A stretch of DNA of 64,000 nucleotides from Cinclus cinclus (lineage: Eukaryota; Chordata; Aves; Passeriformes; Cinclidae), in assembly GCF_963662255.1 (NCBI RefSeq), contig NC_085047.1, forward strand, positions 94,061,619 through 94,125,618. Reading direction: 5' to 3'. The translations under genes and the position numbers were made by a program. Positions 45,271 through 59,400 of this stretch are shown piece by piece; positions within the stretch are counted from its first letter, which is position 1, and each line of letters begins with the position of its first letter. The notes under the pieces are model-generated. The model was given only the letters and a program-made list of their open reading frames with translations, searched no databases and was not told the origin of the DNA.

Positions 45271-48200
45271 TGCCTCCTTTGGATGCACCTGTCTATTTTT
45301 ACAACTCTCTGAGAGCCCTGGCTTCCCCTGGCAGATCCACCACTAATGCTATTACCCGACAGGAGAAAAGGAACGAAGTTGCTAAAATAACTGTGCATCA
45401 CCGAAATAGAAGGAAAAGGCATTTTAGGTCATGCAATCCATGCCCTGGACAGCAAAGGTTGCTCCCTGCAGAATAAATCTGAGAGAACTCTAGATCAGCT
45501 TTACACTGATGTACTATCTTCTGCTGAGGAGGTTTTTCAGTTAGTTTTGGTGCTTTTCTCTTTTTTCTCTCTTTTTTTTTCTTTTATTTATTGTAAGAGA
45601 AACAGTGACCAAAATCATAGTATGAAATAGCACAGCTTCATTAGTAACAGTTTATCCCAGGCAAAACTTAGTTCCTTTTTCTTTTTTCCTTTTTTGGCTG
45701 TTTTTATGACATAAAATCTTGCTCTCTGCAATGTAGAAATGTTCTGCAAGGTCACTCGCACAAAATGTAATAAAGTAAGCTTATTGTTTCTCAGAAGAAG
45801 ATTATGTCTGAATTTCTCTTGTCTCCTTTTTATTTAACCTGCTGTCTGGTTCAGTTTGACAGGGTTCAGCTGTGAAAGTCACACAAGCCCTGACTGCCCT
45901 CTCATAATCATATGTTGGGTTTCAGACTGTTTCAGCCAGTGAAGCAGATATTCCAGGGCTTCTCTGAACCACTTTTATTGTTGTGAAAGTTGATGGTCAT
46001 CAAGTGTCCCTGTTATTCCCTGGGTGCTTAGGTAGCCAATTATACCCAGAACGACCTTCAGTATGTGTCCTGCCCTTCTGACTATTTATTCTCTCAATTC
46101 TTCATCTGTGAGGATGGCAATCAGAAAGAAGCCAGCCAACCTGACGAAGGGGGAATCCTCTCCATGGTGTAGCCTAGCTGGAACCCCTTGAACCAATGGA
46201 AGAAAACTGGAGGGAGAGATGGAATATAACATCTGAAATCCTGGTGTTGCCAGGATTTCCTGCATTTCAGTGGAGATGACTTCAAGTCTACAGTTACACC
46301 TGCATTCCCAGATCTGAGAGCATTTCCATGTTTCTGAGCCAGAGTATGTTCTGTGGCCATATCTTAGCACATAATTCTGCACCAACGCCGGGCCTGCACA
46401 CCAGCTTTCTCCAGCCTGCTCCTGTGTGTCAGCAGAAATGAAACCCTGTGGGTAAGGGCTGGTTGGGAATGGTGGTGTGCTCCAGATGGCAATTGTCCAC
46501 CCCCATAGAGCACAGGAGGGATAAGTCTAGGTGTGAGTCTTTCCTTCCGTCCCTTCTGATCCAGTGGAAAGGCAAAGAGATTAGCTTAAATAATTGGCTC
46601 TTTAGAGCTGTTAGACTTCAGAATGGAATGGAGAAATAGTGCTTGCAAACTCAGGAGCAGGTAGGAGGTAGTTTAAAAAGCTGCTTCTTATCAGCTCTCA
46701 GCTATTGGTTTCTGTTTCCCTGCTGAGATGGTGCCTGAATGTGCCCTAATTTAGATGTGATAAGGTTGGGCCAAATATGAAATCCAAATGTGCAGAAGCC
46801 ACCAGGAGAAAAATCTTCAAAATGCTTTTTTTGTACAAAGATTTGAAACCTGTATTATTGGCAGAGGAGGGAGTTTTGAGGCGATACCAGGAATAGATTA
46901 CAAACAGCACACCTCTGCTATTTGAGATAAGGTAAATACCCTTTGTTGTTTGCAACTCAAGGCTATAGTACCTATGACAGGCAGCAGAAGATTTCTGATT
47001 TAATGTAAGAGAGCAATGGTAAACATACTATATAAGTAGCATGTTAGAGTATTTATTAATGTGTTTTTGTGTTTTTTCAGTTCTAAAAATGTATTTTTTT
47101 CCCAAATCTAATCCAATTTACAAATAAGATAACCATGTTTGGGGTATGTTACTATGGAGGTAGATTATGAATTAAACATCTTTGTAATTAGGAAAGGAAC
47201 AATGGCCAACTGACTAAATGTAGATGATGGTTCATAGTATAATTCCTATGGAGTACCAAGAGAAGATAGAAGCGGAACAACATTTCAAACGATTCTTTCA
47301 GCTGGAGACTTCTTGTTATACATAGTCGTCTTTGAGGGCACTGGTCCCAGTAGAGGACAAGGTGACCTGAACCCTATTAGAAGGTGAAGAGCAGAAAACT
47401 GAGGCAGTAACTGTGAACAGCAAGGGGAAGTCAGGATACCAGAGCATGCACAGGCTCAAGAGAGTTTAAAAATGAGTTGAAGAGGACAAAAGCAGTGACA
47501 GCAGGTCTATGCTGAGCTTCTCAACGAGTAGTTACTGATGTTCAATGAGAGACAAGGCTGAGAAGGCTGAAGAAGGGAAAGAAACTTACAGAGAGTGGGA
47601 CAAAGCAATGGGGATTGGATACTACCATTGTAGATTGAATGATGAAATACTAATGACAAGCCAGAAAAGAACGTGCAGAGACACTTAGAGCAGAGGAAGC
47701 TACCTAGTGCTGAACTTTTCCCAGATGGTTTCAGTGGCTAGGCATTTGGCAGAAAAGGGAGTTGAATACTGCTGAAATTTATGATAGTTTATTTTCTAGG
47801 GTTTATTAAAAAAAAAAAAGGAAGAAATGCAAATAAATGCATTTATCTTTTTGCAGTGATTTTGTCTATTAAAAATGTGACTTCAGCCCTTTAAATTTCT
47901 GTTTGTAACAGCACTCCAATGACTCACAGGGTCCTTCTAAGCACCTAGTCTGTAATAGCTCTTTCCAGGCATCTGCTCAAGCAGTATCCAATTAAAAGAA
48001 TAAATCTGGGAACAAACTGCTCCCAGTTTCAGACGACTGGCAGGTATGGATTCTACCTTCATAAAAGGCTTATTCCTGTACTCAGTTCTGCTTATGGCAG
48101 TTGAGGAATACTATATCATGTAGCCATATAGCCTTTACATTTATCTAACATCATCTGCAAATAGTGTTAGAATAGCATTCAGTCAGTAAAAAAACAAGAC

Positions 48201-48900
48201 AAAACATCTCAGAAAGCTCAAATGTTGTGACATACCTCATTATGAAATATTGCTAAGAGTTCTTGTGAGATAAGTGCATCATTTTTCATTGGTTTTGGGG
48301 ATAAATCTTATTGATTTCTGCTAAGGCTAACTGACTTCTTGTTTTCAGTAACCACAAAACAAAACCAAAATCTCTATCAGTAGTGATACCTTCCACCTCA
48401 TGAAGTATGGGAAAAAGCTTGCAAGCCTCCCTTGCTTAAGACCCATTCAACATAAGCACTTAGTATCCCTGTAGAATGGTGCAAGGTGTGGAGCTCTAGT
48501 AATGGCATAAAGGTAGAATTTTTGGCACATAAATGTGCTAAGGCAAACTTTTACACTTGAACCTCCCTGTGATTTGCAAGAGCAAGTGCTGCAGGCAATG
48601 GAGCAGCAGCAGTGGGGCAGGCAAGTGTTAGAATTCACACTTGTAAAATTTATAGGAACCAATTGGTATTGCAGGTGTACTGCCTAGCACTTGTGTACAC
48701 CCAGTTGCTGGAGCAGATAAAGTGTGAGCTGGGAGCTGGAATGCAGCTCAGGAACTGGGGAGTCAATACCCACCCTGGGGCTACAGCAAGGGGCCTGCCT
48801 TGAGAGGCAGAGCTCTTGGCTCTGTCTGTAAAACAGACCCTTATATGGTGTCAGGTTTGGCACTCTGAAATGTAGGTATCACTAAACACTGTATTTTCTT
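45271..48900. other. AT-rich unique stretch downstream of CpG region
   Basis: No gene or dispersed repeat recognised. T-rich low-complexity at 45559-45590 and A-run at 47808-47819. Open frames (for example 46086-46385 minus, 99 codons) have no domain. Confidence 0.45.
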
Positions 48901-51900
48901 AAAAGGTTAGTTGGGAAAAAATGCATATCCTTAGAAAATGTGTGCATTTAAGATAGAAGCCTGGTATGAGGTCTCTAGCTAATGTAACTCATAATGACGA
49001 GTCAGACACTTCTTTTAATTGTCAGACATAATTCCAGCTCTGTATTTACTACCCATCTGCTCAGAGGGTTATACTTGCTAGCAGATTTACTGGGGGAGTG
49101 GAGCAGGGAAGAACAGGAGTGGGAGAGGTGTTGGAAGGAAACAGGAGCCACTCCTGTGGCTGCTAGGACTGAAGAAGCCCTTGTCACTGTGCACAGCTCC
49201 TTTCTCTCTTCAGGCTGCAGATGCAGGGAAGTGCAGCTTCTTTTGAGAATCACAAGACAAAACTTTAAAAATTTGATACTTTCTTTGTGGTCCAAATTTA
49301 ATTATCCTTCCGTTTTTAACATTCTTAGAAGCATAGGTTTGTAAATGGATAAAGTAATGAATTGATTATTTTTATTGCTGACTGCTATTAAGCATGATAG
49401 AAATTGCTCACTGATACAGAAATATTTAGGAACAGTATTTCATTAGATTCTGCTGGCTGCTGTCATTGTTTCCATTTCTTCTGTTCTTTCCTAGTAATTT
49501 TTTAATGATCAGAATGAGGAAATCACTCACTGATTTCCCTTTCTAATGGATTCTGTAAACATGGCTTCCTGTTAAAAATATATGATTATAACATACTTTA
49601 CTGTTGATTCTTAAAGCTAATCACATGATCTTACTCCATTTATCAGTGACAATTAAGCTTCACAGCACTAACAGCCTTTAGGTATCATAATTAAAGACTC
49701 TTTGGTTAGGTATAGATTATTTGATAAGTCATGCTTTACTGTTTCAGATAAGCCATGTATCAAAAGTTACATAGCCTAATGAAGAAGAAGGAAGAAGTGC
49801 AGTCATTTTAGATGCTTCTCCCTAGCACTGGACATCTGAGGACAAACAGCTATAACATACCGTAACATTCTAATAATTCGGCATGAGAGAGAGCTATGAA
49901 AAGGTTCTTTGCAACCAAATCTCATGTGAAATATAGCTGTGAATACATGGATCCAAATCCAGGATATACAAACCCTGCTGCAGGGAATGCTTTGTCACTT
50001 GAACCTCCATATGCTGCAGATCTAGTTTAGGGGTGGGAGGGGGGAATATGCTATCTATTTGCTTTCTAAATAGATACTGAGCCACTGAGAAGCTGAGAGT
50101 AAGAACTCATTTTGCCATCAGGCAAACAATTTTGTGCAAAACCCATGCCACCCCTCTCACTGCTCATAGTGGTGAAGGGGAAGAGTAGGGTCTGACTGAA
50201 CCCTGGCCCCCTGTGCTTCCAGCCCTCCCTTCATGTAAACACCACAGGGATGGGGAATGCTGCTAGAATTTGGGGTCAGGAGCCAGCCTTTGAGGGTAGC
50301 GGGAAGGAGCAGCTGCTTTGTGTGACAGGCTGTCATACAGAGCTTACTTAGCTCATTTGAAGCCAGGGAACCTTCTAAGACTGCAGAGATGCTCCCCAGG
50401 AAGCTTGCAAGGCTCAGGAGTGAGGCAGGAGGGGAGCTGCCAGGCAGTTCCTCCTTGGTGCTGGGAGCAGCCGTGGATGCCACAAGTTCACGAGCAGTAC
50501 AATGCTGACACATCTCGCCCTTGCTGTTGTGTGGAGAAAAACAGACTCAAAACACATATGGCCTCTGTTCCTCCTCCAGAATGCAGCAGTTCGCATGCAG
50601 AAATACCATGTGCTGCTAAACTTACAGTAATTTAATGTTTTAAAATCAATTATAAAACTGTTCTATGTGTGTGCTGGTAACTCTAGTCCTGCCCTTCGTG
50701 CTTCCACTCAGTTTGACACAGGAATCCTACCTAGGCTTTCTTTTAAACGTTCATGGCCAAGTCCTCTATCAGGATTGAATTGGTTTCTAGTGAAACAATG
50801 TTTTGGTCAGAGCATGATAAGCTACCTGCTGTTCCCAGCTGTATACCATGGACAACTTTATGCTAATATTCACCAATAGATAAGAACTGAAACTAACTTT
50901 CTAACTGAGTGCCCATGAAGACAAGTCAGAACGATGGTCTATAAATCAAGTTAATACTTTCCCCATCTATGCAGATTTATCTCATTTTAAGATATCATGT
51001 ATTTCAGAGAGACTTCCTTAAATTGATTGGTGAGAACATCATATTCCTTTGGGACAGGAGCAAGTGTCTCACTGTTCCTTCACTACCGGTCTGTGTCATT
51101 TTGTGAAAATGCAGTCCTGGTTCTGAGTTTCCTGCTGCTCTTCCGCATAATGTTTGTCACACATTCAAGCTAATGCTCTGCACCTGCAAATTCTACTTAG
51201 AAGAGGGAAAATATAAAGAAGCCTATGTGGCACACACATTAACCCAGGAGAAATAAATTTGACTAAATTGCACCAAATTGTCATTCTTTTGCCACCAAAT
51301 ACATTTTGTGCCTGAAAACAGACCTAATTGTCAGAACTCTTTGAGCACAGTGAATAACACTTTAAATAGCCACTGATCTTCATATCATTAGTTCCATGTA
51401 AAAGAAACTGAAATGCCCTTTAATTATCCAGCTGTAGGAATATATAAGATGGTGCTAAATTTTGCTTAAGTATAGACTATTGCCAATAAGAAAGCCAAAA
51501 TGCATAATTGCATTGTCATTAACATTCTATAGTTGTGTGATATCAAACTGCACAATGGCTGGAACATTCTGTGAAGGGCAGTGCTGTCTGGGTAATGTAG
51601 CAGAAACACTTATCTAATAGCATGCCCTCCTGTGCCCTCTGTCAGGGTGCCAGCGCATTAGTCCTATTATCAGCCTCCAAATACTGGAGGCTTCCACATC
51701 GTCGCTGCTGCCAAAAGAAACAGTCTTCCCTGTTACAGGAGCAAATGTCTGTGCACATAAATGAAACTGAAGAGTAATTAGATTACAGTGTTTCCAACTG
51801 ACACCCATGCAACAAAATATTCGGCTCTCTAATTTACATTAATAAAGATTCCACTACATTTACAACATGTTTGGTTTAGTTCACAGGTCAGGCATTTTCC

Positions 51901-53412
51901 ATAATACATTCCAAACAGACTATTTCAGTCAAGTAGGGAAGAAATGTCGAGGTGACTGCTCGTAATTACCTTTAAAAGCACTGTTTGTTTTTTCCTTCCC
52001 CTACATTGTGCAGGTTTTTTTCACATGGGGTTAATAGCTGATGGGCTCAGGGTTTGTTTGTTTATTTTTTTCCAATTTGAACTGAATAGGTAAAAAAATG
52101 AGAAACAGTAACAAATACCTGTCCAACCACCACCAAAAATCCATCAGGAAGTTATTTAATGTTATTTAATTTATCTCCCTCATTAAGAACATAATGCAAC
52201 AGTCTGTCATCTTGTGACAGGCATATTTCATATTTTCCATGAAACAATTCCATTTAGTACAAGAAAAAGGGAACCAGGTTTTTAAATGAGATCTAAACCC
52301 CAAACAAACATTGCCCTCACCATCCTCAAATTAAAGGACAAGTCTTGCTTTAATTATTTTAAACAAAACAAATGCCAGAATGTACTTTTCATGAATAAAT
52401 CTATCAATTTACTGATAAGGATTCTGATCACCATTGTACAGTAAAAAACAGCTGTTCATTGGAGGACAGGTAGTTGAATTCATATTAGCTTGTATAAACA
52501 ATCTATGCAATATTGAGCCCACCTATTTTTAAATAAATCAGTGATCAAAGAAGGCAAGACCTAAGGGAGGCAAGGTTTTAATATTTTATAAGATTTTATG
52601 TTTATAAAATTCAAAAATATGAAACCTGAAACAATAATGACCCATTCATTATTTTTTCTCAATTTAAATTATTATTTATAATTTGAAGAATTTGTAGGTG
52701 AGGAGAAACAATAAGCCATGCTATTTTACTATTTTAGATTAAGTATTGCCATTTATGTAAGATTTTCTGTCCTACAAGCTATTCCTGGAACTGATGATGG
52801 GAAAAAAGGATTCTGATGCAAATAAAAGCTGTCAGGTGTCGATCTGTAAATTGCTGTCACTTGTCAGAGATCCTAAGGAGCACTCCATTTAGGGCAAGAC
52901 AGCTTCTTGGATTATTTGATGAGTTCATTATAAAAGAACCAAGGATTCAGCAACTAATTTATTTACAGTGGTGAACTGTGTTTCTGCAATGTTATGAAAT
53001 TATGCCTTAAAAATAGTGTACTATACCATGACACCTTTTACATATATAATTACATTGTGTCTTAAAAAAAGTTCTTTTGTATGAGTGTCATTATTGACAG
53101 TACAGGTTACCACTGTCACCTTGCATGCATGTGGCTTCAAACCTGCTCTTAAAATAACTGAGAAATTTATTTCTTGCTATTTTACATACACTTTAACACT
53201 GTGAACAAGTTGCGGTTACTGGAGAACACCTTCTCCTTCCTTCAAAATACACCTCCTTTTTTCAGTCAGAGGAAAGGCTAGTAAGGTGTCAGAAACAAGT
53301 TGCTGAGAGCTAGCAGGCCTTGCTATTATCCAGTGATCTGGAAAAGACAAGAAAAATGCAGTGAATTACAGTTTAAGGGCAAAGCCTTCCTTATCTGAGC
53401 AACAATGACTTT
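48901..53412. other. AT-rich unique stretch
   Basis: No gene or repeat family recognised. The interval 50150-50560 is somewhat GC-richer, with open frames on both strands (118 codons minus, 105 codons plus) that lack domains. No splice or start context supports them. Confidence 0.45.
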
Positions 53413-53480
53413 GGAGAAAAGAAAGAAAGAAAAGAAAGAAAAGAAAAGAAAAGAAAAGAAAAGAAAAGAAAAGAAAAGAA

Positions 53481-53544
<64 letters not shown>

Positions 53545-53548
53545 GAAG
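53413..53548 (+). repeat. 136-bp pure purine tract, (GAAAA)n and (GAAA)n
   Basis: No pyrimidine occurs on the plus strand from 53413 to 53548. Two domains are visible: mainly GAAAA pentamers from about 53430 to 53482, then about sixteen GAAA tetramers to 53544. Homopurine tracts with mirror symmetry can form triplex (H-DNA). Frames encoding Lys/Glu/Arg repeats on the plus strand or Phe/Ser/Leu repeats on the minus strand are artefacts. Confidence 0.97.
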
Positions 53549-55477
53549 CCAACAATTTATTTGCATTTAGAATGTGTACCATTACCTCTTCTTGACAGAA
53601 CCAATGCAAAAGCAATGGATCAGCTCCCCTAGTTAATCAGTTGGTTAGAAGAATATGCGAGCACTTCCTAGCAAATAATTCCATGTATACTGCAAGGGAT
53701 GAAGCCTGATATCCAGTGATTCCTGCTTGTAGTTTTAGTTTCCCATACATGCACTGTTGGCACAGTGTTACCTCCTCTTCTCTTTTGCTTTAGTTACCTC
53801 TGGCTGTTTCCATATGACCTCCTGCATTTAAATCTCAGCACCTCTTCCCTTCCTTGCAATACATACAACTTCTGATGTTTCCTATGCACACTACAATATC
53901 TGCGTAGTCATTCTTTGTATGGCCTGGGAAAATAACTGTGGCTGTAGTGTTTTAAAATTTGGTCTTTGGTAGAACAGCAAACTAAAAATGCACTTTATAA
54001 AATTTCCCTTGGCAGAATAAAGTGCCAGGGAGAATGCTGAGGAGATGTCACCAGCAATGAAAGTGGGAAAATTGTGTTTAATTCCTTGTTCTGCTCCAAA
54101 TATTCACAACATCCTTCAACAAGTTATTTGACAAGAGTTTTTATAGGAAACAGGAAGACCAATTTTATGCTTGCCATACTGTCAGTGTTGCATAGCACAT
54201 CACAATGATGACCATGGCGATGAGGGACAAATCAGTCAAAATACAAATAGGGAATGCGAGACAAATAGAGAAAAAAACCCAGTAAGCCTGATGATTCTAT
54301 CTTCTGAAGTTGAATATATGAACTGGGTTCACATTTAAGGGTATAATTTACAACAAGTATATTCCATTCTGTTATGTGTAGATTAATGTTTTTCTTTGCC
54401 TGTGAATATTCATGCAATCGATTTTAATTCATCTGGAGGAGTGCATTTATTGTGACCAAGAAAATAAATGTGTGAAGACAGTATTTCTGACTAAACAATG
54501 CAAAGCCTCACTCAGGCTGTTCTCACCTAGATACTGGGTGCCACTTGGTTGCTTGAGGATGTGGATATTCTGAGATGAGAAGAGCAAGTCAAATGACAGT
54601 GGCTTTTGAGGAACCTCAGATACATCACCCCACTCAGGCAGGATCAGCAACAGGAGGTGGTGTTGCACAAGGGCAGTGGTGCTGAGATCTGCACACAATG
54701 ATCTTCACGCTTCCGTGTCTCACTGCCTGCAGGGTGAAATTGAAATGCTCAAGGTTCTGAATTCATCTTGTGTAATTATGGGATTATTAAGGGTGCCAAA
54801 ATTAGGAATGTAGCCCCTTCACACTCTGCTGGCCTTTCTAACTATGAGATGTAGTGATTTTCAGTAGGCAATTTGTCTATGTACTTTTCATTGCTGTACG
54901 TCATGCATTGCTTTTGATGGACAGCATCTCACCATGTCACCTTTGCACAGTCCACACTGAAGCTGGTAGCTTTCATTCACTATCTTTTTTGACTGATTTA
55001 ATAATTATTTTTATGCTTTCTTGCTCACCCCCTCCCTCCTCCCAAATCATAGTGTTTTCTCTATGCTAGCCAAGTCCCAGCATGTAAATCAGCATACAAA
55101 ATCCTGAAACAGCCCCATGTTTGGCATATACATTTTAATTTACCTACAAAAATAACCCATCCTGTTGTGTGCTGTTGTAGTTTTCCTCCAGTCTATTGTT
55201 TTGTCAAGCCCCACAGCTACATTCTCATTGGCGATTCATTCATTTGCTCACTGAAGCAGGAATTGCATCATTTAAGCCTCTCACATCTTTGTTAAAACAA
55301 CTAATGATGTGACCAATCACGCAGTCAGATAGAGGGATGCTGCAACTGCTTGGTGAAGAAAAACACTCTGAGACCTTAATTTATACAATAAGATCCAGTT
55401 CAAATAATTACGGGGTTAACATTTGTTATGCAATTACTACAAATAAAAAAAAAATCATAATTATAAAATTATTGGTA
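53549..55477. other. AT-rich unique stretch
   Basis: No gene or repeat recognised. An A run at 55446-55455 lies just before the CR1. Short open frames only. Confidence 0.45.
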
Positions 55478-56450
55478 GATAAGGAATTGACTCAGAGAGT
55501 TGTGATCAATGGCTTGAGGTCTGAGTGAGACCAGTGACAGGTGGTGCTCTTCAGGGGTTTGTATTGGGCCCAGCAATATTTAACATTGTTGATCCACAGT
55601 GGGTTTTAGTGCACCCTCAGGAGTTTTGCTGCTGACGCCAGATTTTGTGATGTGATCAACATGCTGGAGGGAGGTGATAACAGCCAGAGGGACCTGGACA
55701 GGCTTTTGAGGTGGACCTGTACAAACCTCCGGACATTCAACAGGGCCAAGTGCAAGGTCCTATACATGGGCTGGGGCAATCATAAACGTGGATACAAGCT
55801 GTGTGATGAGTGGATTGAGGGCACCCCTGAGAGACAGGCTTGAGGGCACTGTAGATGAAAATCTAGGACCCAGAAATATGCACTCATAGCCCAGAAAGCC
55901 AGCTACAGGTTGAGAAGTGTGATCTCCCACTCCAGTCTCATGAGACCCCACCTGCAGTGCTGTGTCCAGCTCTGGGGCCCCCTATGAGGACACTGACTTG
56001 GAATGAGTCCACAGAAAGGGTACAGAAAATGGCCAGAGGCCTGGAGCAGCTCCCCTATGAAGACAGGCTGAGAGAGCTGGAGTTGTTCAGCCTGGAAGAA
56101 ACAAAGCTCCAAGGGAGACCTTGAGCAGTTTTCCAATAGCTGAGGCAGGGCAAGAAGAAAGATGGAGGGAGATTTTTTTTATCAGGAAATGAGTGTAGTG
56201 ATATGGTGACGGGTAAGAATTTTTAACTAAAAGAAGTTAAATTTAGGTTGGATATAAGTAAGAAATATTTTATAATGAGGATTTTGAGACTGGAACAGAC
56301 TTCCCAGAGATATTGTGGATGCCCCATTCCTGGGGGTATTCCAGGCCAGGCTGGATGGTGTCCTGAGCAACCTGGTCTAGTGAAAGGTGGTGCTGCCCAT
56401 GGCAGGGGTTTGGAACTACATCCTCTTTAAGGTTCCTTTCAACAAATTGC
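55478..56450 (+). mobile_element. CR1 LINE, 5'-truncated, with end of reverse-transcriptase ORF
   Basis: About 970 bp of CR1. At 55652-55843 one reads QRDLDRLLRW, FNRAKCKVLYMG and YKLCDEWIEGTPE, the conserved region after the reverse-transcriptase core. Downstream come 'CACCTGCAGTGCTGTGTCCA', 'CTCTGGGGCCCCCTATGAG', 'GACAGGCTGAGAGAGCTGG' and the 3' blocks 'CCAGGCCAGGCTGGATGG', 'GAGCAACCTGGTCTAGTG', 'CCATGGCAGGGG'. The tail is decayed at 56430-56450, where AACAAATTGCTTTATT replaces the usual AACCCAAACCATTCTA. Stops and frameshifts make it inactive. Confidence 0.93.
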
Positions 56451-59400
56451 TTTATTTGATACAATAATAAAATTAATGATCAATGTTAACCTAAAAACAG
56501 TTAAAGGAGATGTACCTGTTGGCCGTTCAGAATGAATAGTCTAGCCCACTGCAATATGAAGCATCCAGATAGGAAATCAAAGGTAATGTTGTGATCCCGT
56601 GTAATGTCTTGATATTTGTATTTAGAAGATGAAATTTTGTGAGTTCAAGTTGGAGTTAATTTGCAGATTGTATAAGTGCAGATAATTAATGATGACCTGA
56701 ACTTGTCTGTGGGTATGGTTGCTTCTCCATTTTGGTTGATTGTTCTCAAATTGGCTGCAGACAGACCTCTTTTATGAGCAATATATTCTATGGTTCAATC
56801 AGAAACTTTGACTAAGATCATTATGAATCATCCAATCTGGTTTATATGTTTGGTCGGACTAAATTATCATTTTTTCAGCCTTTTTCTGTTTTGTGCAAAA
56901 GACAGTTGTTTCCTGTCAAGTAGATGAGCCTACCAGAAAGTAGATCTCACTTTCTAACTACTGAGCTACACTCATTTATAAATATATGGCCTCTGTGTAC
57001 TTCATGAATATAAACATATTTTCAAAAAGTGGTTGTAATGGTCAGATACTTAAAATACACTAAATAAAGAGTTTGCAAGTTTTTTTTCCTGTGGTTTTGC
57101 AAATATTACTGCCTGCTGGTCTATGACTGAAGGTAATTCTCATTAATTTGCTGCACTGAGCTGATTGAGTATTCTAAATGTAAGATTCTTCTTTTCCAGT
57201 CTTTATCCTGGTTGTCTTTGAAGTCATAACTTGATAATGTTTGATTTATATTGAAAATAAGGATTAATACAGCTTCATACAAAAAGGACAGGGTTAATAA
57301 AAAAGAAACTGTCTCATATATCCATCATCAGGTTCCATTGTCTAACATTACTTTTATTACATTCAAAGTGTTTGAACTAGTAGATCCTTGCAGTTGGCAA
57401 GAAGCAATAAATAATAATAGAATAATAGAATATAACAGTTTATCCAAGGACTTGAAATCTATTAAGAAAACAATGAAAAGATAAAAAAAAGCAACAAGGA
57501 AAAGACATTTCACAGGCTCCAATTCTAGAACAGGAAGGTTATTCCTGTAAATTGTTAGAATTTTTTTTCTGTATAATTAACACTATAATGTGTACCAGTG
57601 AGTGTTTCTAACATATTTCAATCATCCTTAAATTCCTACAATTCTCGTTGTAAACTTGACATATGAAAGCCAGTTTTCAATAAATACAGATTATCAGATA
57701 TATATAGTTTTAATATACATATACATAGTTTTAATTTTTTTTACTAGAAAGGCCATACCGACTTCTTATCTGGAGCTTGTACTGGACCTTTCTAGTACTC
57801 CCTCATCTAAAATAATTGACACAGAAAAATTTTGCACAAAATCTCAAAAGTTTCTAAATTATACTGCTACCCAAAAATAATCCAGCATGTTCTGGACTAA
57901 TCAAAGCTGTTCAATGTTGCCCAATCTGGCAGCAAAAAAAATGCATCAACCTGAGTTTTAATGTACTTCAAGAGAAATTGTTAAAGTTGACAGAATAGTC
58001 TAGCATGTAATTTGATAGTATTTACTCATATATTCTCTTAAAGTAATTTTGCCTCACCACTATCCAACATAAAATTACAAGGTGTGGTTTACAAATTACA
58101 TTTAGACTATTTATCTTTTATATTCACGGTAAGGTTTCTCCTCCAAAAAAAGTATAGCAAATACATGTGACTGCACTAGCCAAAAGAAACAACATTGCCA
58201 AATCAACATTTTTCTTTTTTTAAATTTTCCAGAAAATCTGGGAGTTGTGTATGACATAGCTGTAATGCAATAGATCTTCCTCTTGCATAGATTAAAAATT
58301 TTGCTCTCCTTAATTTATTTAATTCAAAGTCTACCAGAAGCATGGAAACCTTCTTGCTGTACACAAGCAAGAAGGATATGCCTCATCCTCTGCTTAAAAC
58401 ACAGAAATATTGCATAGACACCAAATATTTCAGCAAGAATACTTCTTGCATAGCAATTAAGTCTGTCTAAAAAGACACTTTTCATTGGATCTTGCTTCCT
58501 TTTTACCTTGCAAGACACTTCAGGCTTTCTGACGCAACAGCCACCTTTCTTCTGAAAAGAAGACAAAAATATGTCACTTCCTTAATAATTTCCTAGATAG
58601 AACTGATTCTTAGATGGAAACAACACTTGCAAGGAGAATGGTTGGGGTCTCTTGTCACTGGAGTTCCAGCTCCAGCTGTAAGCTGCAGGTGTGAGACAAG
58701 TGCCCCCAGCATCTTGACCTGATGCTGTGTATTTCTTTCCCTTATTCAAGCAAATAGTTCTTATTAGTCACACTGAAAATAGTGGACTAAACCCTAAAGA
58801 TTTACTCTGTGCTTAATCAGTTGTCAGGCAGCCTCCTTGGAAGTCAGTGGTTGTTTGCCTGGGAGTTGACAGAACAGGAGATTATTAAAGCCCTTAAAAT
58901 TGAAATATATTCATGAGATTTGAAGTATCAGATGCCTAATTTAGGATCTACTAAAGATGTTGAGAGAAAGTTGGTCATTCAAAAAGCTATAGAAAGGCTG
59001 AGCTGGAGCAGGCCCAATTCCAGGAAGTGCCTGCCATGTCTCTGGATGTTGTGGGAGTAGTATAATGAAAAGTGATGGATGTAGCTTGATAGAACACTTT
59101 AAAATCACACAATGAACTAGATTCAGTGAAAGGGTAATGGACAGATGGTTTTCATTTTCAGAAATTTATTGGCTATTTGACGTTATTTGTCATTAGTGAT
59201 CCTGTTTAAAACTTTACTGAATAGTGCTCATTTTTATTTCTTTTTTAACAGAACAAATAGCTCTGCTATCACTACAGTCAGCAAAGCATACCTATTGAAA
59301 ATCTCCACTTCTCGGCAGAATGCCTCAAATAGAGATTCTTTGCATACAAAATATATTTTCTTTTTCATACAAAATAAGGTGTGTGAAGGGAGAATTGGTT

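Noticed and set aside
44325..45422. 365-codon minus-strand open frame as a protein-coding gene
   Set aside because: It is produced by a stop-free 58-bp unit. All three minus frames are open, composition follows the repeat and no domain is recognisable.
44616..45476. 286-codon plus-strand proline-rich open frame as a gene
   Set aside because: Same array artefact. The phase shifts every unit, giving a rotating repeat rather than a conserved peptide.
53366..53632. Lys/Glu/Arg or Ser/Phe/Leu repeat proteins
   Set aside because: Translations of a GAAA/GAAAA microsatellite in both directions.
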